64,000 bases of DNA from Paenibacillus sp. FSL R5-0345 (lineage in GTDB: Bacteria; Bacillota; Bacilli; Paenibacillales; Paenibacillaceae): the NCBI RefSeq assembly GCF_000758585.1, contig NZ_CP009281.1, forward strand, positions 4,340,001 to 4,404,000. The letters run 5' to 3'. The stretch's first letter is position 1, and every line of letters begins with the position of its first letter. The notes beneath the pieces are model-generated. The model had not been told where the DNA came from and did not search any database. It saw only the letters and a list, made by a program, of their open reading frames with translations. A program made the position numbers and the translations under genes. Positions 51,119 to 60,010 of the stretch are shown piece by piece.

Positions 51119-52030
51119 TTAGTTTTTCATTTTGGGATCAAGAGCATCGCGCAGTCCGTCCCCGACCAGGTTAAATGCAAGTACAGTCAAAAAGATAGCG
51201 ATCCCCGGAAAATACACGATATGCGGAGCGATACTTAAATAATCACGGCCCATACTTAGCATCGCGCCCCAATCGGGCTCTGTTGGCTTCGCGCCCATGC
51301 CTAGAAAGCTCAGTGACGCAGCGGCCAAGATTGCCCCGCCAATCTTCATGGATAGATTAACAATAATGCTAGGAACTGTTTCCGGAAAAATATGTCTCCA
51401 AATAATTCGGCGATTCTTCGCACCCATAGAACGGGCGGCTTCAACAAACAATGTTTCCTTCGCAGACAATGTAACGCTCCTAATAATTCGGGCAAACGAT
51501 GGTGTGCCGAAGACTGCAACGGCAATGACAACGTTAGATAAACCAGGCCCGAGTATGGCGACAATCCCAATGGCAAGCAGTAAATCCGGGAATGAGAACA
51601 GTACATCACTCCCCCGCATAATAATCCGATCCAGCCAACCGCCATAATATCCACTGACAAGACCAAGAATGGTTCCAAGTACACCCGCAATTAATACGGA
51701 ACTTAGACTGACCGCTAAAGTCAACCTTGTTCCGTCAATTAAACGGCTTAGAATATCACGGCCATATTCATCCGTTCCTGCCCAGTGCGCGGCAGAGGGT
51801 CCCTCCATTAGTGCATCGTAATTCGTAGCTTCAGGATTATACGGGGTCAGAAAAGGCCCGAATATTGCAATCAAAAAAAGCAATATGACAAAAAATGCAG
51901 CCAATAGAGGCATCTTTTGTTTGCTGAACTTGCGAATAAAAACACCCGCGCGGCCTTTCGTTTTCTCCGGGGCTATTACCTCTCCGGGTATAGGAGAATT
52001 AGTTCCCATAACTGCAGAATTGTCGCTCAT
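51119..52030 (-). CDS. Oligopeptide ABC transporter permease, OppC/DppC type
   Basis: This 303-residue membrane permease has an N-terminal OppC extension (about residues 1-40), a YNPEATNYDALMEGPSAAHWAGTDEYGRDILSRLI motif characteristic of OppC and DppC, and the EAA coupling loop EAARSMGAKNRRIIWRHI (about 190-207). It has about six transmembrane segments. It starts 67 bp after oppB. Confidence 0.91.
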   Translation of the reverse strand: MSDNSAVMGTNSPIPGEVIAPEKTKGRAGVFIRKFSKQKMPLLAAFFVILLFLIAIFGPFLTPYNPEATNYDALMEGPSAAHWAGTDEYGRDILSRLIDGTRLTLAVSLSSVLIAGVLGTILGLVSGYYGGWLDRIIMRGSDVLFSFPDLLLAIGIVAILGPGLSNVVIAVAVFGTPSFARIIRSVTLSAKETLFVEAARSMGAKNRRIIWRHIFPETVPSIIVNLSMKIGGAILAAASLSFLGMGAKPTEPDWGAMLSMGRDYLSIAPHIVYFPGIAIFLTVLAFNLVGDGLRDALDPKMKN

Positions 52031-52097
52031 GATATCCCTCCTAATCCTAAATTCTCCCTAAATAAAACTATCGTATTGTTTCTCTGTAGCAATCTAG

Positions 52098-53048
52098 CTA
52101 CTGAGAAAACCTGATTTTCGGATTGAGTACGCCATACAATAAATCTACAATTAAATTGATAAGGATAAATTGTGTTGAAAACAGCAGCAGCAAAGCTTGA
52201 ATAACTGTATAATCCCGGAACAAAATGGAATCCACCAGCAGTCTACCAAGGCCAGGAATACTGAACACTGTCTCAACCATTACCGATCCACCAAGCAAGA
52301 ACCCAAATTGAAGTCCAGCTACAGTAACGACCTGTATAAGAGAATTGCGCAGCGCATGCCTGCTAATAACAACATACTCGCGTAAGCCTTTCGCACGTCC
52401 AGTACGGATATAATCCTCCCGTAACGTTTCTAGCATCGATGACCGTGAGTAACGGGCCAACATCGACATAATCCCCATTCCAAGTGTAATGGAAGGAAGA
52501 ATATAGGATTTCCAGGAATCTACACCGCCGGTCGGAAACCAGCCCAGCTCTACCGAGAAAATTTGAATGAGTACTAAACCTAACCAGAATCCAGGAACAG
52601 ACATCCCTGAAATAGCTGTCAATGTACCTAAATGATCCGGCCATTTATTGCGGTAAACCGCCGAAATAACACCGATTAGAAGACCAATGACAAGCGCCCA
52701 AGCCATACTTAGAAATGTTAGCCATAAAGTAGGCATTATTCTGCTCTCCAGCATATCAGTGACCGGAATCCCTGAACGGATCGAATTACCTAGATTACCA
52801 CTTAGTAGATCACCCATGTAGTTTATGTATTGTTTCCACAAGGGCAGATTGAGACCCAGTTGCTCTTGAATACCATGAATCTCTTCAAGTGTGGCGTCCT
52901 TACCCGCAATAAGTCGGGCCGGATCACCCGGAATTAAGTGAATAAACAAAAAGACTAGTACCGATACAATGAACAACAGCGGAATAACCCCGAGGAGTCT
53001 TTGTAAAGCATATCTACCCAACTCATAAGCCCCCTTCAGTATCGACAA
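52098..53048 (-). CDS. Oligopeptide ABC transporter permease, OppB/DppB type
   Basis: This 316-residue permease has the OppB signature IHLIPGDPARLIAGKDATLEEIHGIQEQLGLN (about residues 36-67) and the EAA loop IRTGRAKGLREYVVISRHAL, with about six transmembrane segments. It forms the peptide channel with OppC. It is separated from oppA by a strong hairpin, which may lower its expression relative to the binding protein. Confidence 0.91.
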   Translation of the reverse strand: MSILKGAYELGRYALQRLLGVIPLLFIVSVLVFLFIHLIPGDPARLIAGKDATLEEIHGIQEQLGLNLPLWKQYINYMGDLLSGNLGNSIRSGIPVTDMLESRIMPTLWLTFLSMAWALVIGLLIGVISAVYRNKWPDHLGTLTAISGMSVPGFWLGLVLIQIFSVELGWFPTGGVDSWKSYILPSITLGMGIMSMLARYSRSSMLETLREDYIRTGRAKGLREYVVISRHALRNSLIQVVTVAGLQFGFLLGGSVMVETVFSIPGLGRLLVDSILFRDYTVIQALLLLFSTQFILINLIVDLLYGVLNPKIRFSQ

Positions 53049-53058
53049 ATGATTTAGT

Positions 53059-53093
53059 GAGGCCGCTTCCTACCATTCTATAGAAGCGGCCTC
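53059..53093 (-). terminator. Intercistronic hairpin between oppA and oppB
   Basis: Perfect 11-bp arms GAGGCCGCTTC (53059-53069) and GAAGCGGCCTC (53083-53093). No T-run follows on the minus strand, so it may be a partial attenuator or an mRNA 3'-end protector that favours oppA. Confidence 0.6.
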
Positions 53094-53135
53094 GTTCAAT
53101 TCTTGGGATATTAATCTTACTTTTGTTTTACATCA

Positions 53136-54740
53136 TTATTTTACTTCTGCATTGAGGACATTTATGGAACCGTCCGGGAAGACTTTTACACCTTCCAAAT
53201 AAGATCTTTTGCCAGAAATAATTTGGTCAACGCCCATGAAGGCCCACGGAGCATCTTCCCATACTGTTTTTTGAATATTGGCATAAATGGATTTAGCCGC
53301 TTCAGGATCAACCGCTTTATTCGCCTCAGCAATCCATTTATCTACATTTTCATTTTTGTAATAAGCTGTATTCGAGCCTGCAGGTGGGAACATTTCACTA
53401 CTGAACAAACCTCTAGTTGCGCCATCTGCATCACCGGAGGATGGAGACCAGCTGACATACCACATTTGAATTTTTGCTTCTTCAGGCGTTTTCGCAGAGT
53501 TAATTTGGTCGGACAATGTACCGCCCTCCATAGACTTCACTTCTACCTTAATGCCTACAAGCGCTAGCTGTTGTTGAATAAATTGCATACCCTTCATCGT
53601 TTCGGATTCGTTTTCTCCCCAGATTTCGGTTTCGAATCCGTCAGGATATCCCGCTTCAGCAAGCAATTGTTTAGCTTTTTCAATGTCATAGTCATAACCT
53701 GTTTGTTGGGAGTAATATTGTGTTTTGGAGGACATTGTGGAATCAAGCTTAGCGCCGAGACCCGATTTCACAACCTTGATATAAGCATCTTTGTTGATAG
53801 CATAGTTAATGGCTTGACGTACTTTAACATCATCGAAAGGTTTCTTCATCGTATTCAAAGTTACATAACGAACAATGGTTGAATCGATCGTATCTACAGT
53901 AATTCCTTCAAGACCTTCAACCTCGGATACTTGCTCGGTTGGCATAGGATAAATGAAGTCAGCCTCACCAGTTTTTAGCATCGCAATCCGCGATCCATTC
54001 TCTGGTACGGGTCTGAAGGTTATGCTATCCACTTTCGGCAAGTCTTTTTGCCAGTAATCCGGATTCTTCTCAACAACTAGACGATCACCTTGTACCCACT
54101 CTTTGAACTTAAATGGACCAGTACCTACAGGCATTTTTGAAATATCGGCACCGTTTTCTGTCAGAGCTTTCGGGCTAATGATCGGCGCCATGGCAACCTT
54201 ATTTAAAAAGGCGTTGTACGGCTCACTCAGTGTAATAACCACGGTTTTAGCATCAGGAGTCTCCACTTTAGCTACCTTTGCGAAGCTTTTGCGCAGTCTC
54301 AGATTATTCTTCTCATCTTGAATACGGGCGATGTTTACTTTAACCGCTTCAGCATTAAAGTCAGTGCCGTCTTGGAATTTAACATTCTCTTGCAAGTTGA
54401 ACGTGTAGACCAAACCGTCATCACTTATGGAATGGCTTGTGGCAAGAACAGGAACTACATTCATATTCTCATCAAAACCCATTAGACCTTCGTACATCGT
54501 TCTGGCAGCGCTTATTGAATGTGTATCGCTAGCGTTATGAGGGTCCAGCGTAATAAAGTTAGAATTGATGGCAATTACAATGTCTTTATCATTTTTTGTA
54601 GTTGGGGTGCTAGTTTCCGTGCCGCCAGCTGTATTGCCACCTTGTCCCTCGTTGTTCGCTTTGTTGCCGCACCCTGCAGTCACTACTACTGTAATAAGCA
54701 GCAGCATGAACATTGACCATACTTTTCCTTTTACTTTCAT
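53136..54740 (-). CDS. Oligopeptide ABC transporter substrate-binding lipoprotein, OppA/DppE type
   Basis: This protein of about 534 residues (SBP_bac_5 family) has a lipoprotein signal ending VTAGC (about Cys23), then a Gly/Thr-rich linker and the family signature ARTMYEGLMGFDENMNVVPVLATS (about 70-95). Further marks are GTGPFKFKEW and YAINKDAYIKVV. It captures peptides or similar ligands for OppBCDF. The ATG at 54740 follows GGGGAG; a GTG at 54749 is closer to the site and less likely. It lies 89 bp downstream of the asparaginase. Confidence 0.9.
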   Translation of the reverse strand: MKVKGKVWSMFMLLLITVVVTAGCGNKANNEGQGGNTAGGTETSTPTTKNDKDIVIAINSNFITLDPHNASDTHSISAARTMYEGLMGFDENMNVVPVLATSHSISDDGLVYTFNLQENVKFQDGTDFNAEAVKVNIARIQDEKNNLRLRKSFAKVAKVETPDAKTVVITLSEPYNAFLNKVAMAPIISPKALTENGADISKMPVGTGPFKFKEWVQGDRLVVEKNPDYWQKDLPKVDSITFRPVPENGSRIAMLKTGEADFIYPMPTEQVSEVEGLEGITVDTIDSTIVRYVTLNTMKKPFDDVKVRQAINYAINKDAYIKVVKSGLGAKLDSTMSSKTQYYSQQTGYDYDIEKAKQLLAEAGYPDGFETEIWGENESETMKGMQFIQQQLALVGIKVEVKSMEGGTLSDQINSAKTPEEAKIQMWYVSWSPSSGDADGATRGLFSSEMFPPAGSNTAYYKNENVDKWIAEANKAVDPEAAKSIYANIQKTVWEDAPWAFMGVDQIISGKRSYLEGVKVFPDGSINVLNAEVK

Positions 54741-54829
54741 GTTATACACTCCCCTTTAGAAACGATGTATTAGAAAAGCTCCCAGTCCGATTATTCATGA
54801 GACTTGAAGATTATTCTCGATCCTGATAA

Positions 54830-55834
54830 TCAAACTTCCCATTGGAATACAGCTCGGCGTTCGCCTACAATAGTACCGCCATCATTAACGATGGTATTTG
54901 GTACGAGCGCATATAAACGATCAATTGTAGCTTGATTGCTATAGCCTAAACGTTCCAGAATCGATGCGATGATACAAGGCCAGACTTGCTCAGAGCCATC
55001 GGATACTTTTAGTGATATACCGATTCGTTCCTTACGAAGACCAATACCATATACACCTTTAGCCCCGCCCTTGGCCGTCAGATTATCATCCTTTAAAAGC
55101 TCTGAGCAGACGAATTTCGTATCTGCTATCATCACCGGATTATCATTCATAAGCTTTGCAGTCACAGCAGCTGCGTTGCGTATTTCAATATCCTCGATCA
55201 AATCAGGACAGGCTAGCTTTAAATATGAATAAGCGATTTTGTGCAGCGGAAGTGCGAAAATGGGTAGACCACAACCATCAATTCCTTGAGGAATGGATTC
55301 CTTCGGTACTTCAGCTATATAGGCCATGGTCTCAAGGATCTCCTGTTGTACAGGATGGTTAGGTTCATAATAAGTATCTATATCCCAACCCATATATTTG
55401 CTGAGACCCATTAACCCGGCATGCTTACCCGAGCAATTATGAAAGATTTTGCGAGTAGGCTCATTCGCCCGATGACGCTCCGCCTTGGCTTCCTCATTCA
55501 ATGGATATGTAGAACAGCAATGAAGTCCCTCTTCTTTTAATCCCATTTTTTGAAAAAGAGATTCAAGTGCTTCAATGTGGAAGGCCTCTCCCCGATGCGA
55601 AGCAGTAAAGAGTGAGGCTTCCTTACTTGTCAAACCATACACTTCGTCGATCCGTCGCTTCATAACCGGTAAAGCTTGGAACGGCTTAGCAGCTGACCGA
55701 AGATAGGTCATATGCTCCGGGTTTCCTGTTTTGTACAAGATGTTACCTTTCTCATCGACTACGCTAACTGCACCATAATGCACATTCTCTAGTAAGCCAC
55801 CGCGATATTCTTCTACCAGTGTTGTAAACCCCAT
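54830..55834 (-). CDS. L-asparaginase II family protein (pfam asparaginase_II)
   Basis: This 334-residue protein matches the asparaginase II (thermolabile, SxxK-containing) family. It has YLRSAAKPFQALPVM with the SAAK motif (about residues 47-50), SHRGEAFHIEALESLF, HNCSGKHAGLM and GCGLPIFALPL. Members hydrolyse L-asparagine to aspartate and ammonia, and some resemble penicillin-binding serine enzymes. No signal peptide. It lies between the ROK regulator and oppA, so its expression is probably tied to peptide uptake. Confidence 0.87.
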   Translation of the reverse strand: MGFTTLVEEYRGGLLENVHYGAVSVVDEKGNILYKTGNPEHMTYLRSAAKPFQALPVMKRRIDEVYGLTSKEASLFTASHRGEAFHIEALESLFQKMGLKEEGLHCCSTYPLNEEAKAERHRANEPTRKIFHNCSGKHAGLMGLSKYMGWDIDTYYEPNHPVQQEILETMAYIAEVPKESIPQGIDGCGLPIFALPLHKIAYSYLKLACPDLIEDIEIRNAAAVTAKLMNDNPVMIADTKFVCSELLKDDNLTAKGGAKGVYGIGLRKERIGISLKVSDGSEQVWPCIIASILERLGYSNQATIDRLYALVPNTIVNDGGTIVGERRAVFQWEV

Positions 55835-55862
55835 CTGTACAACCTCCCTCGATGTAATTCTA

Positions 55863-57020
55863 TTAATCCAATGCGAAAAAACGATTCTGCGATAGTAGGC
55901 CCGATCCGATAATTACACCGTTCTCATTCAGCATCGAACGATGAATGGAGAAAGATCCACGAAGCGGTTCCCAAGTGAAGCGTGAAAGATAGAGCTTCTC
56001 GACTTCTTCATAAACGTCTGGGAATTTGTCGACGAGTTCTCCACTCAAGATCACACTATCCGGGTTATACATGCATACGACATTGTTGATCGTAATCGCC
56101 ATATACATGAGTGCACGTTCGATCAAATGAACCGCCCAATGCTCTCCTGCATCCTTTGCTTCAAATAACTCCTCGATCGTGCGAATCGGACGAATCCGAT
56201 TGGCTTCTGACAACAATGAGCTAATATTTATATAGGTCTGTAAGCAACCCGCTTTCCCGCACTCGCACATCATTCCGTTAGGATCCACTGTTGTATGCCC
56301 AATTTCACCAGCACTGTTCATCACCCCGCGGTAGATCTCTCCCTCGAGGATCATCGCCGAGCCAACACCTTGACCGAAGCCCAATAGTGCGGTACGGATG
56401 GAACCAACTGCAGCACCTTTAAGGTGTTCTGCAAGAGCTCTTACTTTCAGCTCATTATCTACAGCAATTTCAAAACCGGTAAGTTCCTTTAGACGTTTAG
56501 CTAAGGGCACATTCTTCCATCCAAGCTGAACCGAGAAGACGACGATACCTTCTTCGTTATTTACAATGCCAGGAAGTCCAACTCCAATACCGACGATACG
56601 TGTTCTGTCAATCACATGCTGCTGTGTCAGATGTTCAATCGCTTCATTAATTCGTTCCAGCGTCTTGTCAGGACTCTCATCCGGTGTACGCGGGTATTGC
56701 CTGCTGCAGAGCAGCTTGCCTTGCAAATCTACGATCCCTACAATCATAAGACTACGATCCAATTCAACCCCAACTGACAACACAGAAGCGTCAACCATAG
56801 CTAGCAACGTTGATTTTCGACCTAATCCTGACGATACCTGATCCGAGTCGAGTAGAAATCCTTGTTCAGTTAATTCCCCAACAATTCGACTTACAGTCGT
56901 AGGACTCATACCCGTTTGTTTGGCGATGGAAGCCCGAGAAATCGGCTGTTGATTTTTAATGATTTCGAAGACCGTTAATCGGTTTTGTCGCTTCATAAAA
57001 TCCTGATCGTGCTTTTTCAC
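55863..57020 (-). CDS. ROK-family transcriptional regulator (NagC/XylR-like)
   Basis: This protein of about 385 residues has an N-terminal winged helix (RLTVFEIIKNQQPISRASIAKQTGMSPTTVSRIVGELTEQG, about residues 13-53) fused to a ROK sugar-kinase-like domain with GVGLPGIVNNEEG, DNELKVRALAE and the CECGKAGCLQTY zinc motif. It should repress or activate the downstream locus in response to a sugar or sugar phosphate. A GTG at 57020, 7 bases after AGGAG, is preferred; ATG 57026 and the frame to 57059 are alternatives. It is the first gene of the co-directional unit. Confidence 0.87.
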   Translation of the reverse strand: MKKHDQDFMKRQNRLTVFEIIKNQQPISRASIAKQTGMSPTTVSRIVGELTEQGFLLDSDQVSSGLGRKSTLLAMVDASVLSVGVELDRSLMIVGIVDLQGKLLCSRQYPRTPDESPDKTLERINEAIEHLTQQHVIDRTRIVGIGVGLPGIVNNEEGIVVFSVQLGWKNVPLAKRLKELTGFEIAVDNELKVRALAEHLKGAAVGSIRTALLGFGQGVGSAMILEGEIYRGVMNSAGEIGHTTVDPNGMMCECGKAGCLQTYINISSLLSEANRIRPIRTIEELFEAKDAGEHWAVHLIERALMYMAITINNVVCMYNPDSVILSGELVDKFPDVYEEVEKLYLSRFTWEPLRGSFSIHRSMLNENGVIIGSGLLSQNRFFALD

Positions 57021-57437
57021 AGACATTCTCCTAATTATTTTCTCCAGTGCATTAATCAAGCTGATAAAACTATAAAAATAAGAAAAAATTTGCCAATTAA
57101 GCTACGATAATGTATTATTCGATTTAATTTTAGCTTAGTTTCTCCAGTGATGGGATTAATAATAAAGGCTCATTGAATGTATGTCAATATAAATGACATA
57201 TTTTTTATTCGAAATAAATGAAAGCGGTTAATATGTGAAATATTTAACAATATTATTCAATACATAACATAAACATAACGCGAAAAACCAAATCTTATCT
57301 CGTAATAGACCGTGCGAAAACTATAAATAGGAAGAACCTGATTTCAAAGGGAAAATAAATTAGAATAGCAAGAGGTTTGAGATAAACAATCAAAGCAGAT
57401 GGTTTGTATATATGAATATAAAAAAAGGGGTAGGATC
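57021..57437. other. AT-rich non-coding region between the ROK regulator and a small ORF
   Basis: It should hold the promoter of the 44595-57020 unit. An interrupted repeat TAAGCTA (57098-57104) / TAGCTTA (57131-57137) lies about 80-115 bp upstream of the regulator and could bind it. No other gene is seen. Confidence 0.4.
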
Positions 57438-57509
57438 ATGCGCGGATTGATAGTGAAATGGAAATTGCCCCGCATCAAAAGTAAGTTTTTTATAGCAACC
57501 AACCTTTGA
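57438..57509 (+). pseudogene. 23-codon ORF with a good start; possible truncated membrane-sensor gene or leader peptide
   Basis: AGGGGTAGG lies just before the ATG, then the frame is basic (RGLIVKWKLPRIKSKF) and hydrophobic at the end before a TGA at 57507-57509. This is like the first residues of a sensor kinase or other membrane protein cut short before its first helix. Nothing homologous follows downstream in the next 20 bp before the convergent mgtC gene ends. A remnant is favoured over a functional peptide. Confidence 0.35.
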
Positions 57510-57528
57510 TACGGAGCATCTTGAGCCG

Positions 57529-58191
57529 TTATTGAAAATCTACTGCCTTAACAGATGCATCTTCTTGTATTAGGGATAACAAATTCACAGAATTAAAGGA
57601 TTCAGGATATTTTACGATAATTTCTAAATTCAACTCAGAGGCAAGACTATTATTTTCAGCGTGAAAGCTTAGTATAGTAATGTTCTTTTCTTCAAGTATC
57701 TTTTGGATTCGACTGACGGCTCCTTCTGTATTAGACAGACAGATCACAATCTGTTGGGTTTTCGGTGAGGCCAGCCAACTGTATCGACCGTGCAAAATCT
57801 TTTGCCCGAGTAAGATAATAACCGTTGCTCCTCCGCCAAGGATATAAAGCCCTGAACCAATCGCCAGACCTAGCCCCGCCGTTGCCCAAATCCCCGCAGC
57901 AGTTGTCAGCCCCTTAACGGTGTGTCTGTGCATGAAAATCATTCCTGCGCCAAGGAATCCCACTCCACTTACTACCTGCGCTGCAATACGTGCGGGATCG
58001 AGTTTAACATAGGACCAAGAAGCTTGATCCTGAAATCCATATTTGGAGATGATCATCATAAGTGCAGCACCTAAAGCTACAATAAAATGCGTCCTAACTC
58101 CCGCTTCTTTCATTCGGCTTTTACGTTCAAATCCTACTAATACTCCACAAATTCCAGCTCCAACTACACGAAGTAAATATTCAAACTCCAT
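57529..58191 (-). CDS. MgtC/SapB-family membrane protein
   Basis: This 220-residue protein has the MgtC signature: GAGICGVLVGFERKSRMKEAGVRTHFIVALGAALMMIIS (about residues 11-49) and GVGFLGAGMIFMHRHTVKGLTTAAGIWATAGLG, with about four to five transmembrane helices. A C-terminal ACT-like cytoplasmic domain (about 145-215) follows. Family members act in magnesium limitation, acid survival or ATP-synthase modulation; the role here is not shown. Confidence 0.87.
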   Translation of the reverse strand: MEFEYLLRVVGAGICGVLVGFERKSRMKEAGVRTHFIVALGAALMMIISKYGFQDQASWSYVKLDPARIAAQVVSGVGFLGAGMIFMHRHTVKGLTTAAGIWATAGLGLAIGSGLYILGGGATVIILLGQKILHGRYSWLASPKTQQIVICLSNTEGAVSRIQKILEEKNITILSFHAENNSLASELNLEIIVKYPESFNSVNLLSLIQEDASVKAVDFQ

Positions 58192-58399
58192 ACATTGTCC
58201 TTCTCTCCTTATGATATTGCTATTTATTGTATCATAAACGGGTTTCTATATTTCTCCTTCCAATAAGGTGGACATGATATTTAACATAGTTTGAGCATGC
58301 GCACAGTCACATCTGCAATGATTTAACTGTGATACCTTTATAGCTGTTACTCCAGTAGACATTGTATAACGATCTACAACTTGTGAAAGAGGTGCGTAT

Positions 58400-59365
58400 A
58401 TGAAGCTGCCAACAATCCAATTTGGGCATATTAAATCCAAGGTTCCTGTGATTCAAGGTGGTATGGGCGTAGGTATATCCTTAAGTGGATTAGCTGCTGC
58501 TGTAGCCAATGCAGGCGGGATCGGCACCATTTCCGGTACAGGAATCACCACTGATGAACTGAGAATGCATATTCGCAAAACAAGAGAGCTCTCTAAAGGG
58601 ATTGGATATATCGGTGTGAACGTACTATTCGCAATGAAGGATTTTGCCGATAAAATGAAGGTTGCTTTGGAAGAAAAAGTGGACTTTATTATTTCCGGAG
58701 CCGGAATTTCCAGAGATATTTATGCTTGGGGGAAAGAATATGGCACCCCTGTGGTGTCTATTGTTTCTTCCGCCAAATTGGCCAGAATATCCGAAAGACT
58801 TGGTGCCTCTGCAGTCGTCGTGGAAGGATTTGAAGCTGGGGGCCATTTAGGCACTGAACGATCCATGTTTGATATCCTCCCAGAAGTTGTAGAAGCCGTT
58901 TCCATACCGGTTATTGCTGCAGGCGGGATTCTGACCGGAGATGATATCGCAAAAGCCCTTCGAATGGGCGCTTCCGGCGTTCAGATGGGGACTCGTTTCG
59001 TAGCAAGCCATGAATGTGATGCTCCTTTGTCATTTAAGCAAAAGTATGTAGATGCTCGACAAGGTGATACTATTCTAATTAAGTCTACAGTGGGGCTAGA
59101 TGGCAGAGCGATTCGCAATGAATTCACAGATCGTATCAGTGATGATGCCAAATTAAAAATAGCCAAATGCTCTAATTGTCTAAAGGTATGTTCGCACCGC
59201 TTCTGTACCATGGAATCCCTCTTAACTTCCCTTAGAGGAGATGTTAAGAACGGATTGGTTTTTGCCGGGTCCAGGGTTCACGAGATTAAAGAGATATTGT
59301 CCGTACAGCAGATTATCGATAATTTAATGTATGAGTATCAAGGGGCATTAAACCCCGTAACTTAA
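58400..59365 (+). CDS. Nitronate monooxygenase / 2-nitropropane dioxygenase-like flavoprotein
   Basis: This 321-residue FMN-binding TIM barrel is related to FabK and nitronate monooxygenases. It has VIQGGMGVGISLSGLAAAVANAGG (about residues 18-41), VVVEGFEAGGHLG with the family's His, PVIAAGGILTGDDIAKAL (about 171-188) and GVQMGTRFVAS, the FMN phosphate loop. A C-terminal CSNCLKVCSHRFC cysteine cluster (about 258-270) is seen in a subgroup of unknown activity. It is a single gene with a perfect terminator. Activity on nitronates is inferred. Confidence 0.83.
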   Translation: MKLPTIQFGHIKSKVPVIQGGMGVGISLSGLAAAVANAGGIGTISGTGITTDELRMHIRKTRELSKGIGYIGVNVLFAMKDFADKMKVALEEKVDFIISGAGISRDIYAWGKEYGTPVVSIVSSAKLARISERLGASAVVVEGFEAGGHLGTERSMFDILPEVVEAVSIPVIAAGGILTGDDIAKALRMGASGVQMGTRFVASHECDAPLSFKQKYVDARQGDTILIKSTVGLDGRAIRNEFTDRISDDAKLKIAKCSNCLKVCSHRFCTMESLLTSLRGDVKNGLVFAGSRVHEIKEILSVQQIIDNLMYEYQGALNPVT

Positions 59366-59369
59366 GATA

Positions 59370-59409
59370 AACAAGAACCCTTTGTTGTATGCAACAAAGG
59401 GTTCTTGTT
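59370..59409. terminator. Terminator after the nitronate monooxygenase-like gene
   Basis: Perfect 18-bp arms (59370-59387 and 59392-59409) around a 4-base loop, inner part CCCTTTGTTG / CAACAAAGGG. T-tracts are short, but the stem is the strongest in the window. It also faces the convergent small gene at 59449. Confidence 0.85.
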
Positions 59410-59448
59410 AAAAAACGTTCATTATAGTTGATTTACATCAACATTGCC

Positions 59449-59664
59449 TCACATCATTCCACGAGTATTATAAACGCCCTCTTGTTGATGGCAGCTCTTA
59501 TACATTTGCTCTAGCTCGGAATCACCTAAGTTAGGGTGTCTTTCTTTCATAAATGGCAACATTTCTTTAAAAGTGCTAGGACCTACTCCGGCAGCATACA
59601 CCGCTGTCCCAATTCCAAATGACAGAATAACTACACAGATTACTGAAAATACTCCTCTTTTCAA
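59449..59664 (-). CDS. Small secreted protein with Cys-His motif near the C-terminus
   Basis: This protein of about 71 residues has an N-terminal signal peptide (to about residue 24, VYAAG), then PFMKERHPNLGDSELEQMY and SCHQQEG. The pattern HPNL...MY..CH recurs in small Bacillota proteins whose function I cannot name. The start is taken as a TTG at 59664, 9 bases after AGGAG; an ATG at 59673 touches the Shine-Dalgarno. It lies 12 bp after the 36-residue membrane protein, probably one operon. Confidence 0.6.
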   Translation of the reverse strand: MKRGVFSVICVVILSFGIGTAVYAAGVGPSTFKEMLPFMKERHPNLGDSELEQMYKSCHQQEGVYNTRGMM

Positions 59665-59676
59665 AAAAATCATCTC

Positions 59677-59787
59677 CTACTTAATAATACGGAAAAAATC
59701 AATACGAAAAAAATTTGCTGAGACCAACATGCACATCAGACCCATTCCCATAACTAGAATGGCTATGATCCAATCCGCTTTTCTCAT
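59677..59787 (-). CDS. Very small membrane protein (36 aa)
   Basis: This ORF is too short for usual gene callers. The ATG at 59787 follows GGGAGG by 6 bases. The peptide begins MRKADW, then has a single transmembrane helix (IIAILVMGMGLMCMLVSANFF in part) and a basic FFRIDFFRIIK tail, giving an outside-in or inside-out single span. The TAG stop overlaps the Shine-Dalgarno of the next gene (59664), so the two are coupled. Confidence 0.6.
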   Translation of the reverse strand: MRKADWIIAILVMGMGLMCMLVSANFFRIDFFRIIK

Positions 59788-60010
59788 ATTCATCCTCCCG
59801 TGCTATCGAACACCCTGACTCCAATGAACAGTGGGTTCAATCATATTAATTATTATAGATAAATATTGTGTAGAAACTATGTGGGTCATGTTAGAAATTC
59901 ATTTTTGACAATTTCGTGAAAATATTCACTATGTCATCATTCGTTCATATTGCGTTCTTATTTCCATGATATTATTTCGATATAACAATAAACACAAAGG
60001 AGTCATGATC

